Shown: one piece after another, positions 14,322 through 25,791 of the stretch | Layout of the letters: every line of letters begins with the position of its first letter | Numbering within the stretch: the first letter of the stretch is position 1 | Assembly: GCA_949358305.1 (NCBI GenBank) | Contig: OX442315.1 | Coordinates: 9,574,427-9,638,426, forward strand | Reading direction: 5' to 3' | Length of the DNA stretch: 64,000 nt | Origin: Strigamia acuminata | Taxonomy: Eukaryota > Arthropoda > Chilopoda > Geophilomorpha > Linotaeniidae | Notes under the pieces: model-generated | Databases searched by the model: none | What the model was told of the DNA's origin: nothing | What the model saw: only the letters and a program-made list of their open reading frames with translations | Program-made: the position numbers and the translations under genes

Positions 14322-14750
14322 GTCGTTTAAGACGTTACAGTCAATTTCCAGAATAAGTATATGCTTTTTCAAAAAACCAAACAGACTACTCTATAGCAAA
14401 GTAGGGACGACGAATCCAACGATGTAACCAAATTTTATGCCAAACATGCAACAATGCACTTTCCACAAGTGCTCCGATAAACCGTACGCACGGCGTTTCG
14501 TTTAAGACGTTACAGTCAATTTCCAGAATAAGTATATGCTTTTTCAAAAAACCAAGTAGACTACTCTGTAGCAAAGTAAGGACAACGAATCCAATGGTGT
14601 AATGAAATTTTATGCCAGACATGCAACAATGCACTTTTTATTCGCTAACTCGTTAGCTGGTCGAGATAGAGCAAAATTTCCAATTACAAAGTTGTAGAGC
14701 AACATCAAATTAGTACTATCCAACTTATCTTAGTCATCTTAAGTTAACCG
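14322..14750 (+). repeat. Dispersed repeat, copy A, with an internal 175-bp direct duplication
   Basis: The segment starting GACGTTACAGTCAATTTCC occurs at 14331 and again at 14506, giving a 175-bp step with moderate divergence between the two units. The second unit and the sequence following it (to about 14740) reappear in reverse orientation at 23895-24127, which defines a dispersed family of at least 230 bp. No ORF and no terminal inverted repeats are apparent. Confidence 0.85.
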
Positions 14751-15689
14751 GTATTTACGTTTCGAATAAGAGCCGCGGCTTTTAACCGATAAAACACAAA
14801 ATTCGTTTCCTCTCTCGCATAAGACTTATACAAACTCCAAGCACTACGAAAACCCGATCCGGGAACTTCCCTTTTGTCCGACAAAACTCAATTAAACAAA
14901 TCCACCGCCTCGGTGTCCGCTCAATTCGGTTCAAACCAGCTTTCCGGACGCACCGCTGCGAAGGCACACGAGTTTTGTTGTTTCCTTTCTACTCCATTTA
15001 ATTTGTCTCGTGCACTGCATTAACCGGTCCCCACTCTAATGAATTATTCAACCGCATTTGTGTTCAACTCGCGCCTAATTGACCGACTCATTTCAACGCT
15101 TCTGCCAACGATGGGGAGTGTCGAGGGAGGCCATCTTCTCTACTCCATTTGGGACCACCCACACACGCTCCAGCAGCGCCTCCACCCTGCACAATAAACT
15201 GCTAAAAAAGATCATTTTTAGGCCTCATCATGATCCAATTATGAGGCCCACACCAGTTCTTCTGTGGGCCCCACAACCCTACTGACCATCTGGTCTAAAA
15301 CAACAACCCCCAACGTCCCCCCAATGCTCCTTAACTCGCCATCCCTCTTCAGGCTGAGGGTTTTCGCCCGGAATACAAAACCCCCTCGTGCTTAAAGTGG
15401 AGATGGGTAATTTGTGATAACCATTAGAATTAACAAGTGTACAATGCTATTTGCCACGGTCATAAATATTCGAGTGTTGGGCCCACGGGTCGGGCCTTGA
15501 GCGCGATTAAATGGCGGCGCATTTGGGTATGGTTCTTGTGATTTGATTTCTGGTTGTGTCGATTTTGATGGCCGAAAGGGGCTCTGGGTGCTGGGGTGTA
15601 GTTTAGGGGTTGTTTTTTTTATTTCATTTTGTTTTGTTTGTTTCTAAAAAAAAAAAAAAAAAATTGGATAAATGTGAAGATTAACCAAT
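14751..15689. other. Intergenic DNA without recognisable genes
   Basis: No coding signal recognised. A run of A closes the interval at about 15645-15662. Confidence 0.5.
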
Positions 15690-16490
15690 GTGTTTTTCGG
15701 CATAGAAATGCATTAATCTGTCTAAAAAATGCATTATTCTGCCTAAAAATTGTATTATTCTGCCTACAAAGTGCATTATTCTGCCTCAAAAGTGCATCGT
15801 TTTATCCAAAAAAATTTTTTTTGTCTAAAATTGCATTATTCTGCCTAAATCTTTTATTGTTTTGTCTAAAATTGCATCTTTTTGTCTAAAATTGCATCTT
15901 TTTGTCTAAAATTGCATCGTTTTGTCTAAAATTGCATCGTTTTGTCTAAAATTGGACAGTTTTGCCTGAAATTGCATCGTTTTGTCTAAAATTGCATCGT
16001 TTTGTCTAAAATTGCTTCGTTTTGTCTAAAATTGCATCGTTTTGTCCAAAAATTTATTTTATTTTGTCTAAAATTGCATTATACTGCCTAAATCTTTTAT
16101 TGTTTTGTCTAAAATTGCATCGTTTTGTCAAAAATTGCTTCGTTTTGTCTAAAATTGCATCGTTTTGTCCAAAAATTTATTTTATTTTGTCTAAAATTGC
16201 ATTATACTGCCTAAATCTTTTATTGTTTTGTCTAAAATTGCATCGTTTTGTCAAAAATTGCTTCGTTTTGTCTAAAATTGCATCGTTTTGTCCAAAAATT
16301 TATTTTATTTTGTCTAAAATTGCATTATACTGCCTAAATCTTTTATTGTTTTGTCTAAAATTGCATCGTTTTGTCAAAAATTGCTTCGTTTTGTCTAAAA
16401 TTGCGTCGCTTTGTCCAAAAATTATTTTATTTTGTCTAAAATTGCATTATTCTGCCTAAATCTTTTATTGTTTCGTCTAAAATTCCATCA
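15690..16490. repeat. Minisatellite of about 21-bp units (GTCTAAAATTGCATCGTTTT type) with a 123-bp higher-order repeat
   Basis: The array consists of short units of the form TTTTGTCTAAAATTGCATCG. From about 16020 to 16490 the units are organised in a higher-order repeat: the marker GTCCAAAAATT falls at 16044, 16167, 16290 and 16413, exact steps of 123 bp. As 123 is a multiple of three, the array produces an apparent 145-residue ORF with a 41-residue period, which I regard as a by-product. Homogenisation by unequal exchange or slippage is the usual explanation for such structure. Confidence 0.93.
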
Positions 16491-16549
16491 CCTTGCGTAA
16501 AAAAAGCATTATTTCACACACAATTCCATTCTTCAGTCTAAAATGTAAT

Positions 16550-16860
16550 GACTCTGTCTAAAAACCACAATTTCCAACAAAAATTCAATTCCCATTTTAA
16601 AATCCAAACTTTTCAACAAAAAAAATTCAAACCCCACCACCCAAAAATTAAAACCTACCCAAAAAATTCAATTCCCAAACTCAAAAAACCCAAAAAAACC
16701 CAAAAAAAACCCCCACAAAAAATTAATCCCCCATCCCAAACCCCCATCCAACCACCCATCAAACCCAAATTCCACCTCCACACACAAAAACAAACCAATC
16801 CTTCCAAAAACCACCCAAAAAAAACCCCTCCACCCACCACCCCCACCACCACCAACTCGA
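16550..16860. repeat. A/C-rich strand-asymmetric tract with C-runs
   Basis: The plus strand is almost only A, C and T, with very few G. The minus strand therefore carries repeated G-runs. At 16814-16844 it has four runs of at least three G with loops of 4 to 8 nt; at 16728-16756 there is a second set of four. Both fit the simple intramolecular G-quadruplex pattern if loops up to 8 are allowed. No protein is likely: the proline/lysine-rich open frame here follows from base composition. Confidence 0.75.
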
Positions 16861-17477
16861 GATAACCAAATAACAACATGGACCAATCACAAAGCTCACC
16901 TCCACACACACCAAACTGCAAATTACTCATCTCTCCGGCGCGCCAACTCGCAATCTCCACGCAATAATCTCCATAATACAATCGCACAAAAGACGAGACG
17001 ACATTTAATGTATTCCGCCACCACAGGGTCGCAGGTCATCCGCGTTATACGCCCTCTTTGGTGGCAATTAGGCCTATATCAGTTATCAATTGGGATGAGA
17101 TAACCTTTCTGCGGCGTGGTCTGCAACCCCCCCGGGGGGAGGACCGTGCAAAGAGGGGTTGTGGCCCCCGGCCAACAACCCATTTGTTATCCCGGAAATT
17201 AAGATAAAAACCTCGTTTGCCGGCTCCGCTCAGAATGTGATGATGATGAATTTAGTTGCCATGGAGACGACATCTCTGCAGATGGAATCGACAAACCGAC
17301 GTTTTGCTAAAACATCGAATAGTAAAAATAATAATAAAAGTAAATAAAATAAAAAAAAATATATTGATACTTATCTTGATACATATCCGGCAATTAATGG
17401 TCGAGTCAAAAATCGTTCTATATGGAAATGAAGAGATGGGTGGGGGGTGTCGGGGAGAGCTGTTATTATTATTTTTA
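16861..17477. other. Unassigned unique DNA between two repeats
   Basis: Less AT-biased than its neighbours, with a CCCCCCCGGGGGG palindrome near 17130. No ORF with a recognisable domain. Confidence 0.4.
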
Positions 17478-18960
17478 TTATTGTTTGAATATTTTTGTGT
17501 TTTTAATAATAAAAACCTCGTTATAACGAATTTTTTATTTTTATTTGAATATTTTTGTTTTTAATAATAAAAAACCTCGTTATAACGAATTTTTATTAGT
17601 TTTTTATTATTAATATTATTTGAATATTTTTGTTTTTAATAATAAAAATCTCGTTATAACGAATTTTTGTTTATTTTTATTATTATTTCAATGTTTTAGT
17701 GTTTTTATTGATAAAAACCTCGTTATAACGAATTTTTTTAATTATTATTTCAATATTTTTGTTTTTCCCTCGTTATAACGAACTTATTTATTATTTTTAT
17801 TATTTGAATATTTTTGTTTTTAATAATAAAAACCTCGTTATAACGAATTTATTTATTATTTTTATTATTTGAATATTTTTGTTTTTAATAATAAAAATCT
17901 CGTTATAACGAATTTTTGTTTATTTTTATTATTATTTCAATGTTTTAGTGTTTTTATTGATAAAAACCTCGTTATAACGAATTTTTTATTTTTATTTGAA
18001 TATTTTTGTTTTTAATAATAAAAAACCTCGTTATAACGAATTTTTATTAGTTCTTTATTATTAATATTATTTGAATATTTTTGTTTTTAATAATAAAAAT
18101 CTCGTTATAACGAATTTTTGTTTATTTTTATTATTATTTCAATGTTTTAGTGTTTTATTGATAAAAACCTCGTTATAACGAATTTTTTATTTTTATTTGA
18201 ATATTTTTGTGTTTTTAATAATAAAAACCTCGTTATAACGAATTTTTTATTTTTATTTGAATATTTTTGTTTTTAATAATAAAAAACCTCGTTATAACGA
18301 ATTTTTATTAGTTCTTTATTATTAATATTATTTGAATATTTTTGTTTTTAATAATAAAAATCTCGTTATAACGAATTTTTGTTTATTTTTATTATTATTT
18401 CAATGTTTTAGTGTTTTATTGATAAAAACCTCGTTATAACGAATTTTTTATTTTTATTTGAATATTTTTGTGTTTTTAATAATAAAAACCTCGTTATAAC
18501 GAATTTTTTATTTTTATTTGAATATTTTTGTTTTTAATAATAAAAAACCTCGTTATAACAAATTTTTATTAGTTTTTTATTATTAATATTATTTGAATAT
18601 TTTTGTTTTTAATAATAAAAATCTCGTTATAACGAATTTTTGTTTATTTTTTTTATTATTTCAATGTTTTAGTGTTTTTATTGATAAAAACCTCGTTATA
18701 ACGAATTTTTTAAATTATTATTTCAATATTTTTGTTTTTCCCTCGTTATAACGAACTTATTTATTATTTTTATTATTTGAATATTTTTGTTTTTAATAAT
18801 AAAAACCTCGTTATAACGAATTTATTTTTTATTTTTATTATTTGAATATTTTTGTTTTGAATAATAAAAATCTCGTTATAACGAATTTTTGTTTATTTTT
18901 ATTATTATTTCAATATTTTAGTGTTTTTATTGATGAAAACCTCGTTATAACAAATTTTCT
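17478..18960. repeat. Satellite array, about 23 copies of a 55-75-bp unit centred on CTCGTTATAACGAA
   Basis: Each unit has AATAATAAAAACCTCGTTAT followed by AACGAATTTTT and an AT-rich spacer containing GAATATTTTTG. The ten-base palindrome CGTTATAACG recurs about 23 times, with two copies altered to TTATAACAAA (near 18553 and 18946). Unit length alternates between several classes and a block of about four units repeats, so there is higher-order structure. The conserved core matches the inner part of the terminal repeat of the TA-flanked element at 6570-7139. Confidence 0.93.
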
Positions 18961-19397
18961 TTTTCTTTTGGATTTTTTGAGGCGATCGGTCGCTCCCTGG
19001 AGATCAATAAATGAATGGATGGGGTGGTGAGGGGGATCGAGGAAAATCTGGTTGGAGCTCGGACTCCTCGCGGGCGAATGGGTGAGTTCACTTGACTCGG
19101 ATCCGTCATCAATATCGAGGATCGCCACCAGGCTCGAAACACGCCCATCTCGCACAGGCTGAACGAGGCGATGCTCAACTAGCAAAACGAGCTTTGCTTC
19201 TTCAAGGTTATTACATCATCATCATCATCAGTTTTGCAGGCGGAGGCGGATTTATGGGTTTGTTGGGGAGGAAAAAGCCCTTCGCGCGCGCACCTTTGGT
19301 GTTTTTTTTAAATTTGGGGGCCCCGTCTGCAGCACGGGGGCCCTTGTTCAGCAAGAATGTGTGAATTGATGAAAATTGAGCATTTTCAATGGATTTT
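18961..19397. other. Unique GC-richer island between two arrays
   Basis: Unlike its surroundings this stretch is not repetitive and contains CG dinucleotides and a short ATC microsatellite (near 19215-19230) followed by TTTTGCAGGCGG, which looks like a 3' splice site. An open frame crosses it, but no domain is recognisable. It could be a scrap of host exon; I cannot support a gene call. Confidence 0.3.
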
Positions 19398-20060
19398 AAG
19401 TTTGTTTAGTGCTAATTTGAACAAGATTTGGCGATTTTGTGCTAATTTGAACAAAATTTGGCATTTTTAGTGCTAATTTGAACAAGATTTGGCATTTTTA
19501 GTGCTAAATTGAACAAGATTTGGCATTTTTAGTGCTAAATTAAACAAGATTTGGCATTTTTAGTGCTAAATTGAACAAGATTTGGCATTTTTAGTGCTAA
19601 ATTGAACAAGATTTGGCATTTTTAGTGCTAAATTGAACAAGATTTGGCATTTTTAGTGCTAAATTGAACAAGATTTGGCATTTTTAGTGCTAAATTGAAC
19701 AAGATTTGGCATTTTTTATGCTAATTTAATCAAATTTTTAAAATTTTCGTGCAAATTTGATCAAAATTTTCTATTTTTAGTGATAATTTGAATCAAATTT
19801 GTCATTTTAAATATATTTAAAGCATTTTGGATGTTAATCTCAACCAAATTTGCTGTTATTAATGCTAATTTGAATTAAATTTTGCATTTTTAGTGCTAAT
19901 TGGAACAAAATTTTAAATTTTTATTTTAAATTTGAACAAAATTTTACGTTTTTAGTTCAAATTTAAACCAAATTTTGCACTTTTCTTCCAAATTTTAACC
20001 AAACTTTGTATTTTCAATACATTTAAAGCCTTTTTAGTGCCAATCTCAACCAAATTGAGC
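19398..20060. repeat. Minisatellite, 31-bp unit, about 10 good copies plus a decayed tail
   Basis: The unit joins TTTGGCATTTTTAGTGCTAA with ATTGAACAAGA. Steps of exactly 31 bp can be read, for example GTGCTAAA at 19501 and 19532. Copies are near-identical from about 19440 to 19720 and become increasingly divergent to about 20060, typical of a core that has been homogenised with older edges. Confidence 0.92.
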
Positions 20061-22222
20061 ATCCCCAATGAAATTTCAGCCTTTTTTCTGCCAACAATCC
20101 TTCTTTTTCAAACACTACTTACATTAAAGTATTAATGAAAATCCCTCGCTCAACGTATCATTTCAAAATTTCAAAATTCCAAATATTTCCCATTTTTCCA
20201 AAAAAAATCCAAAAAAAATCCAAAAAAAAAAATAACATAATTTCGTTATAGCGAGGTGGAAAATCGTTCGTTTAATCGAGGTTTATTAGCCGAATGTAAG
20301 TCGAGCGGTAATTGAAAACCGACAATCCAACCGAGAGGCAGGGCAGGCACATTCGCTTGACGTCACTAGCGCGAGATTTTCTCCAAGCTACGCCCTGCAG
20401 TCAGTGCTGGTCTGTGATTAGCCCGCGGTTGCTTGGTAACCGCATGACGGACAGTTTCCCTTGTCGAGCGACCTGCAAGTGGCATCAAACGTTGAAAAAA
20501 AATAATACAAACTGAACTTTTCAAATTAATTGCCATTAAAATGTAAATAAGAATTACCTCGCGCGTTTAATTAATTCGTGTCGAGTCCAACCGAACGAAA
20601 ACAAAACGGCCAAACACGAATCCCATCCTAGGCCTAAAATCCGATTAAAATCTCTCAAATTCGCCGATCGGTAGCGCCACTATCACATCACGTGATTGCG
20701 ATACCATAGTAATAGTAGATACGACAAATACCGAGGCAAATACATAACGTCAGCGCCACTGTGGCAAAAATAGAAACTACGTTCTCAAACCGTTATTTAC
20801 AAATAAAACAAATTCTACTCGTTTATATTTAAAACTACTACCTAAATAACCTTATTTAGTGTAAAAAACACACACTATACAAAGGAAATGATACGATGTT
20901 CTTGGATGACGCCGATGATGATGGGAAACCATCGAAGCGTACGAATCTGTTGATCGCCCTCTTGATTAGAAACGGCATGCTATTGACAGCACCGACCCAC
21001 ACGACTCATCGCGTAGGTAGCTGCAGGGCGGTACCGCCAACATCAGAGTTCCAGCACCATCGATCGGTTCACTCAACTCTTTGAACATTAAATCTAAAAA
21101 TCCACATTCATCCATCACTATTCACAATAAATAAATGTAAAAATAAAAAAAAAAAACCTAAAATTAAAATATAAGAATTATTTTGGCTTTGCGCAGACCG
21201 GTGCATCATTAAATCAAACGATGCAGGCAGCACTATGCTCGGGCTAGGAGTTGCCTGCGAGCGCCACGCCCTCGCTCGGCATTGGACTCAAGGCGGGTGA
21301 GTAATTTTGCGCCGTCATAACTTACCGTCGCCATGACAACCGCATCCGATGATGGGGAGGTTCCCTAGGCAACCGCAGAAGTTGGGAGTCATTACGGCCA
21401 ATGAAAATATTAGTCAAGGCCTCTAGAGAAAGAAACTGCACGTAAACACATTAATTTCGCCCGTTTCTGGCTGCAGGGGGCGCTGTGCGGGAATTTACGG
21501 TAAAGTGCCGACGCCCACAACTTCGTAATTTGTTACACTCGACAATTAATTTCCACGAGAACTTCTTTTTTATTTATTTATTTATCTTTTCATTTTTATG
21601 CATTTATTTATTTTGGTTTTTTACAGGTGGCCATTTTTTTTTTTGGTAATGGTTTTCGTCACTAGAGGTCGGAATTCCAAGATGGCGTGATTCTGCGAGT
21701 GAAAGTTACGTTTGGAAACGTTGAAGTTTGTTGTTTCTAAGGGGAATTTATGCATGAAATGGGGATAGATTTGTGATTGTGGTTGAAATTTTGTGTTTGT
21801 TTACTTCCGGGGTGTTGGAAATTCTCAGGTAATTCTCGCCAGATGCTGCTGAAGACAAGACAAGTGCGTTTGCGCAGCAACTTGCATTACAAATTGTTTT
21901 TAGAGATTGTTCTCAAATAATATGTGATGGTTACTTCAAATTAAAGCCATAAAATAGAAGTGATTAGTTTACTAGGAACATTTCTAGCAAATGTTACCTG
22001 TAACAAATTATAGAAATTGTTGTTTACAACATTGTTTAATGTTTTCTAGTTGAAAACTGTAAAACAGATGAGTAAATTAAATACGGAGTATTAAATTTTG
22101 ATGATTTGATGTGTACAAATGAATGTTGAGTTGTTAAATTGAGTTGTGTTTGGTAAAAATGACTTGTGGTTACTAGAAATGGGTTGTGATTTGTGAAAAT
22201 GAGTTTTGATTGGTAAAAATAG
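20061..22222. other. Intergenic DNA, no gene recognised
   Basis: Contains a degenerate CGTTATAGCGAGG motif at about 20243-20256 that resembles the satellite and MITE core upstream. Otherwise unique sequence with no recognisable domain in any frame. Confidence 0.45.
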
Positions 22223-22430
22223 GTTTTGATGTCTAAAATTTACTTTTGTCATCTAATTTTAAGTTTTGACGACTAAAAGTGAGTTTTGACGTCTAAAACT
22301 GAGTTTTGACGTCTAAAACTGAGTTTTGACGTCTAAAACTGAGTTTTGACGTCTAAAACTGAGTTTTGACGTCTAAAACTGAGTTTTGACGTCTAAAACT
22401 GAGTTTTGACGTCTAAATCTGAGTTTTTAC
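22223..22430. repeat. Minisatellite, 20-bp unit GAGTTTTGACGTCTAAAACT
   Basis: About seven near-perfect direct copies in 20-bp register between 22280 and 22430, with two or three degenerate copies before them. The AACGTC/GACGTC core is partly palindromic. Confidence 0.95.
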
Positions 22431-22920
22431 TTTTAAAATGTAAAAATGCCTTTTAAAACGTAAAAATGACTTTTAAAACGTAAAAACGACTTTTAAAATT
22501 TAAAAACGACTTTTCAAACGTAAAAATCACTTTTAAACGTAAAAACAACTTTTAAAACGTAAAAACGACTTTTAAAATTTAAAAACCACTTTTGAAACGT
22601 AAAAATCATTTTTAAAACGTAAAAATAACTTCTAAAACGTAAAAATAATGACTTTTGAAACGTAAAAATGACTTTTAAAACGTAAAAACGACTTTTAAAA
22701 TTTAAAAACGACTTTTAAAACGTAAAAATCACTTTTAAACGTAAAAACAACTTTTAAAACGTAAAAAACGACTTTTAAAATTTAAAAACGATTTTTGAAA
22801 CGTAAAAATCAATTTTAAAACGTAAAAATAACTTCTAAAACGTAAAAACAACTTTTAAAACGTAAAAACGACTTTTAAAACGTAGAAACAACGTTTAAAA
22901 CGTAAAAACGACTTTTACAA
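22431..22920. repeat. Minisatellite, about 20-bp unit ACTTTTAAAACGTAAAAACG
   Basis: Roughly 24 copies with point changes and one- to three-base indels, directly joined to the preceding 20-bp array. Blocks of several units recur (for example around 22520-22620 and 22720-22830), suggesting a higher-order duplication of about 200 bp. Confidence 0.92.
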
Positions 22921-23894
22921 TCACAAAGAAACCTCAAATTTCCTCACGAATTTTCTAAATTTCTAAAACAAAATTACATCCCAATAAAAATATCCAAACC
23001 CCACAAAAAAGAGGAAATTAGGGAGTTGCACCACCTCATTTAATATTCCACACATGTAACCGTGTGCTACCATCCTACTGATTACAGGTATAACTGACTT
23101 CTGACCCCGTGCAAAGCCCAGGGTGGGGTTTAGTGGTAGCAGCTCCTCCACATTTCATATCCTCCATCGAAAACCACCTTAAATTATACATCATCAACAA
23201 CCCTTTTATCATTTATTTTGTCACTAGTTACAACTTTTATTTCCCTTTTTTTTAACCCAGAATTTAAAAAAAAAACGAATCCCATTCCTCTTTAATTATA
23301 CACGACCGTTTTCGGTTTTCAATTCACGTACAAGTGTCACTCATCAGGAGAGACGATACAGACCAATTTTTTATACATTTTTTTCTCTCCAAACCTCTCG
23401 GATGCTCTATACTTAAGATAGGCGTGACTGTAGCGATCGCGCATACTCGCGGCTGTTTCTCACGCCCACCAGGGTCGCGCCAGGAGCGCAGCAGTCAACG
23501 AGTGAAATGTCTACCGTTTGAGTAACGCGGGGGCGTCGCCAACAACCAGTTCACATCTTACATCATCTGGAGCAACTTGTTGTGCCACACAATTGAACTC
23601 TTCGCAATGATTTTTTTGAATCGTTATTAATGAGATTAAAGCTGAATTTAATGGAAAGGTGAAATCTTAAGTTAAACGAATCAGCTGAAATAAAGCCAGC
23701 CGTTGCGGCAAAAATTGATTTTCTACGGCAAAAGTACTGAATTTCTTCAGTAAATGTATTCAAATTTGCATTATTACGCAAGTAAGCAAGAAAAACCACC
23801 ATCTTTTTTTAATGTCTAAATTATTTTATTTTCATAAGAATAAAAAATTTTAATTTGCTTATTTGTTTTTCTTTTTTTTTTTTAAAAAAAGAGT
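22921..23894. other. Intergenic DNA, no gene recognised
   Basis: Short open frames on both strands have no recognisable motif. A T-run followed by an A-run lies at 23870-23890. Confidence 0.45.
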
Positions 23895-24127
23895 TAACTT
23901 AAGGTGACTAAGATAAGTTGGATAGTACTAATTTGATGGTGCTCTACAACTTTGTAATTGGAAATTTTGCTCTATCTCGACCAGTTAACCGGTTAGCAAA
24001 TAAAAAGTGCATTGTTGCATGTCTGGCATAAAATTTGGTTACACTATTGGATTCGTCGTCCCTACTTTGGTATAGGCTAGTCTGCTTGGTTTTTTGAAAA
24101 AGCACACCGTATACTTATTCTGGAATT
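23895..24127 (-). repeat. Dispersed repeat, copy B (inverted relative to copy A)
   Basis: Reverse complement of 14520-14745: shared blocks include GTTGGATAGTACTAATTTGA, the CTCTATCTCGACCAG block and GCATTGTTGCATGTCTGGCA. On its minus-strand upstream side it joins, without a visible gap, a Copia integrase fragment. The shared CCAGAATAAGTATA at the edge of copies A and B lies at that junction. Confidence 0.85.
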
Positions 24128-24247
24128 GGATACCTTCGGAAATAAGATACTTCGTGAATTCATTCGAAATTAAAAAATCACTACCACGGTCCGTTCTAAC
24201 TACTTTAATATTATGTCCAGATAAAAATTTATTTTGCCTCTCTGTCC
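24122..24247 (-). pseudogene. Copia-type integrase fragment
   Basis: Read on the minus strand, this short stretch encodes RQNKFLSGHNIKVVRTDRGS followed by DFLISNEFTKYLISEG, which matches the part of the Copia integrase core around the second catalytic aspartate (the RTDxGxEF box). It is bounded by a stop upstream and by the dispersed repeat downstream, so only about 40 codons survive. It is not obviously the same subfamily as the full Copia element at 40627-48706, whose equivalent box is RTDNGMEF. A relic of an older insertion is the simplest reading. Confidence 0.7.
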
Positions 24248-24870
24248 GATCCTAAATAATGATTATTTTTATTTTTAGCTCTGAAAATTGGATTTTTGGG
24301 GGCCCAAAATAAAGCTGTGGGAATTTTTTGGCCCTCTAAACACCGCCGTGATTTCTGAAAACTTGATTACAGTTTTGTCAATTTGGTTTGTGACCGCTTA
24401 CAAGTTAGTTTATGTAGTGTATTTGGGAGATTGAATTTTTTAAATTTCTCACAAGGTGTCAGCAGTCACCGCAGACAATATTTGGCATCTTCGGGAATGT
24501 GGCGCCAGATGGCGCCCCATGCAAATGCAAAATGGTGAAAATTTTTTTTTTAAATATATTCTGGATTTAGACAATAATCAATGCAAAGTTAAACAATTAA
24601 ACTCTTAAAGGTTTTATCTGAAGTGGAAATGATTAACAATTAATTGTTATGTTCCCATAACTACACGGATGCTTATTGTTCTTTGTAACATTAGCTGAGA
24701 CAATTTAATGAAATATTTCTATTGTAAAAAAAAATTTCAATGCCCAATTAAAAATAAGCATAGCCAACACAGTTGTTTTTAAATATTATTGTCACAACAC
24801 AACATCATCATGAGCTATTGGAAAAACTACTTCTTCCTCGCCTCAGTTCTACTGAATTTATGTCAACTTA
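24248..24870. other. Unassigned DNA
   Basis: No gene recognised. Contains the near-palindrome GGCGCCAGATGGCGCC at about 24501-24516. Confidence 0.4.
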
Positions 24871-25060
24871 TGTTCCAAGCAGGTCACTATAGTTTAAAAT
24901 AAAATTAATTGGCATTTTATTTATAGTTTATATATTTTGAAATATTTACTAAATTTCTTTCAATTTGAAGAACAAAAGGCTGGTAACGAAACGTATTCCC
25001 CAATTCTTCCTAAAGCAGGTATGTCCATCACTATTCTTACTACATCGTGATTGTTTTGCA
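24871..25060 (+). repeat. Duplicated exon-like segment, copy 1
   Basis: A 48-nt block (24971-25018) preceded by TTTCTTTCAATTTGAAG and followed by GTATGT is repeated 610 bp downstream together with its flanks. In one frame it reads (Q)KAGNETYSPILPKA(G). Block length is a multiple of three and both copies have AG before and GT after, as expected for a symmetric mini-exon. No neighbouring exons could be identified, so the gene call is only tentative. Confidence 0.5.
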
Positions 25061-25165
25061 TACAAGTTGTTTGATGAATCGCTTGTTTGGAGGTGGGAAA
25101 AGCTGCCTGATATGAAGTTCGACTGTAGGGTGGTGGGCTGGTGGCCGTACAACCCAGCTGATGAA

Positions 25166-25375
25166 ATCGAGTGTTGCTTTTACGTCCAACAGATGGCGCT
25201 GTTTTTCAAATATTTAATATAGCGTGTGTTGCTTTTACGTCCAACAGATGGCGCTGTTTTTGAAATATTTAATATAGCGTGTGTTGCTTTTACGTCCAAC
25301 AGATGGCGCTGTTTTTCAAATATTTAATATAGCGTGTGTTGCTTTTACGTCCAACAGATGGCGTTGTTTTTCAAA
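25166..25375. repeat. Tandem repeat, 55-bp unit, about 4 copies
   Basis: The unit starts AGCGTGTGTTGCTTTTACGT and contains CCAACAGATGGCGCTG. Starts at 25221, 25276 and 25331 give exact 55-bp steps, with a partial copy before them. Copies are almost identical, so amplification is recent. Confidence 0.95.
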
Positions 25376-25489
25376 AAAAGACTGTTTTTACCTGTCAAGG
25401 TGTGACATCTGTATAATAGGTATATAAAAACATGCGCCTATTGGAATGCAATGTTGTGTCAAAATTTCAAAGCAATCGGTGAAAAACTT

Positions 25490-25690
25490 TAGGAGATTTA
25501 AGATTAATGAAAATTAATTTAACGTTTTATTTATAGTTTTAATATTTTAACTAATTTACTATATTTCTTTCAATTTAAAGAAGAAAAGGCTGGTAACCAC
25601 ACTGATCTCCCGATTCCTCCTAAAGCAGGTATGTCGACACTATTCTTACTACACCATGTAATTGTTAATTATATCTATTTAAAACAAGTG
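25490..25690 (+). repeat. Duplicated exon-like segment, copy 2
   Basis: Homologous to 24871-25060. The 48-nt core (25581-25628) reads (E)KAGNHTDLPIPPKA(G) in the frame that is also open in copy 1, and keeps AG upstream and GTATGT downstream. Of the differences between copies, some are synonymous in this frame (ACG/ACT, CCA/CCG). Confidence 0.5.
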
Positions 25691-25791
25691 ATGCTTGCAG
25701 GACCAGTTCTCATGCAGGGCGGTTTGCCTGCACTGTAAAAAATTTCTGTGTAAAAACATTTTTTTACCTGTAAATTTCTAGGGTAAAAGTC

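Noticed and set aside
16022-16459. 145-codon Leu/Cys/Lys-rich repeated protein
   Set aside because: A by-product of the 123-bp higher-order repeat, with no start context or domain.
16548-16987. Lys/Pro-rich (plus) and Gly/Trp/Phe-rich (minus) proteins
   Set aside because: Translations of an A/C-only strand; composition alone explains them.
19092-19364. 90-codon ORF in the unique island as a host gene
   Set aside because: No domain, and it crosses a microsatellite and a splice-like site. Kept only as a possible exon scrap.
24965-25222. 85-codon ORF ending in the 55-bp repeats
   Set aside because: It overlaps the exon-like duplicate but runs through its splice-like GT in another frame, and shows no domain.
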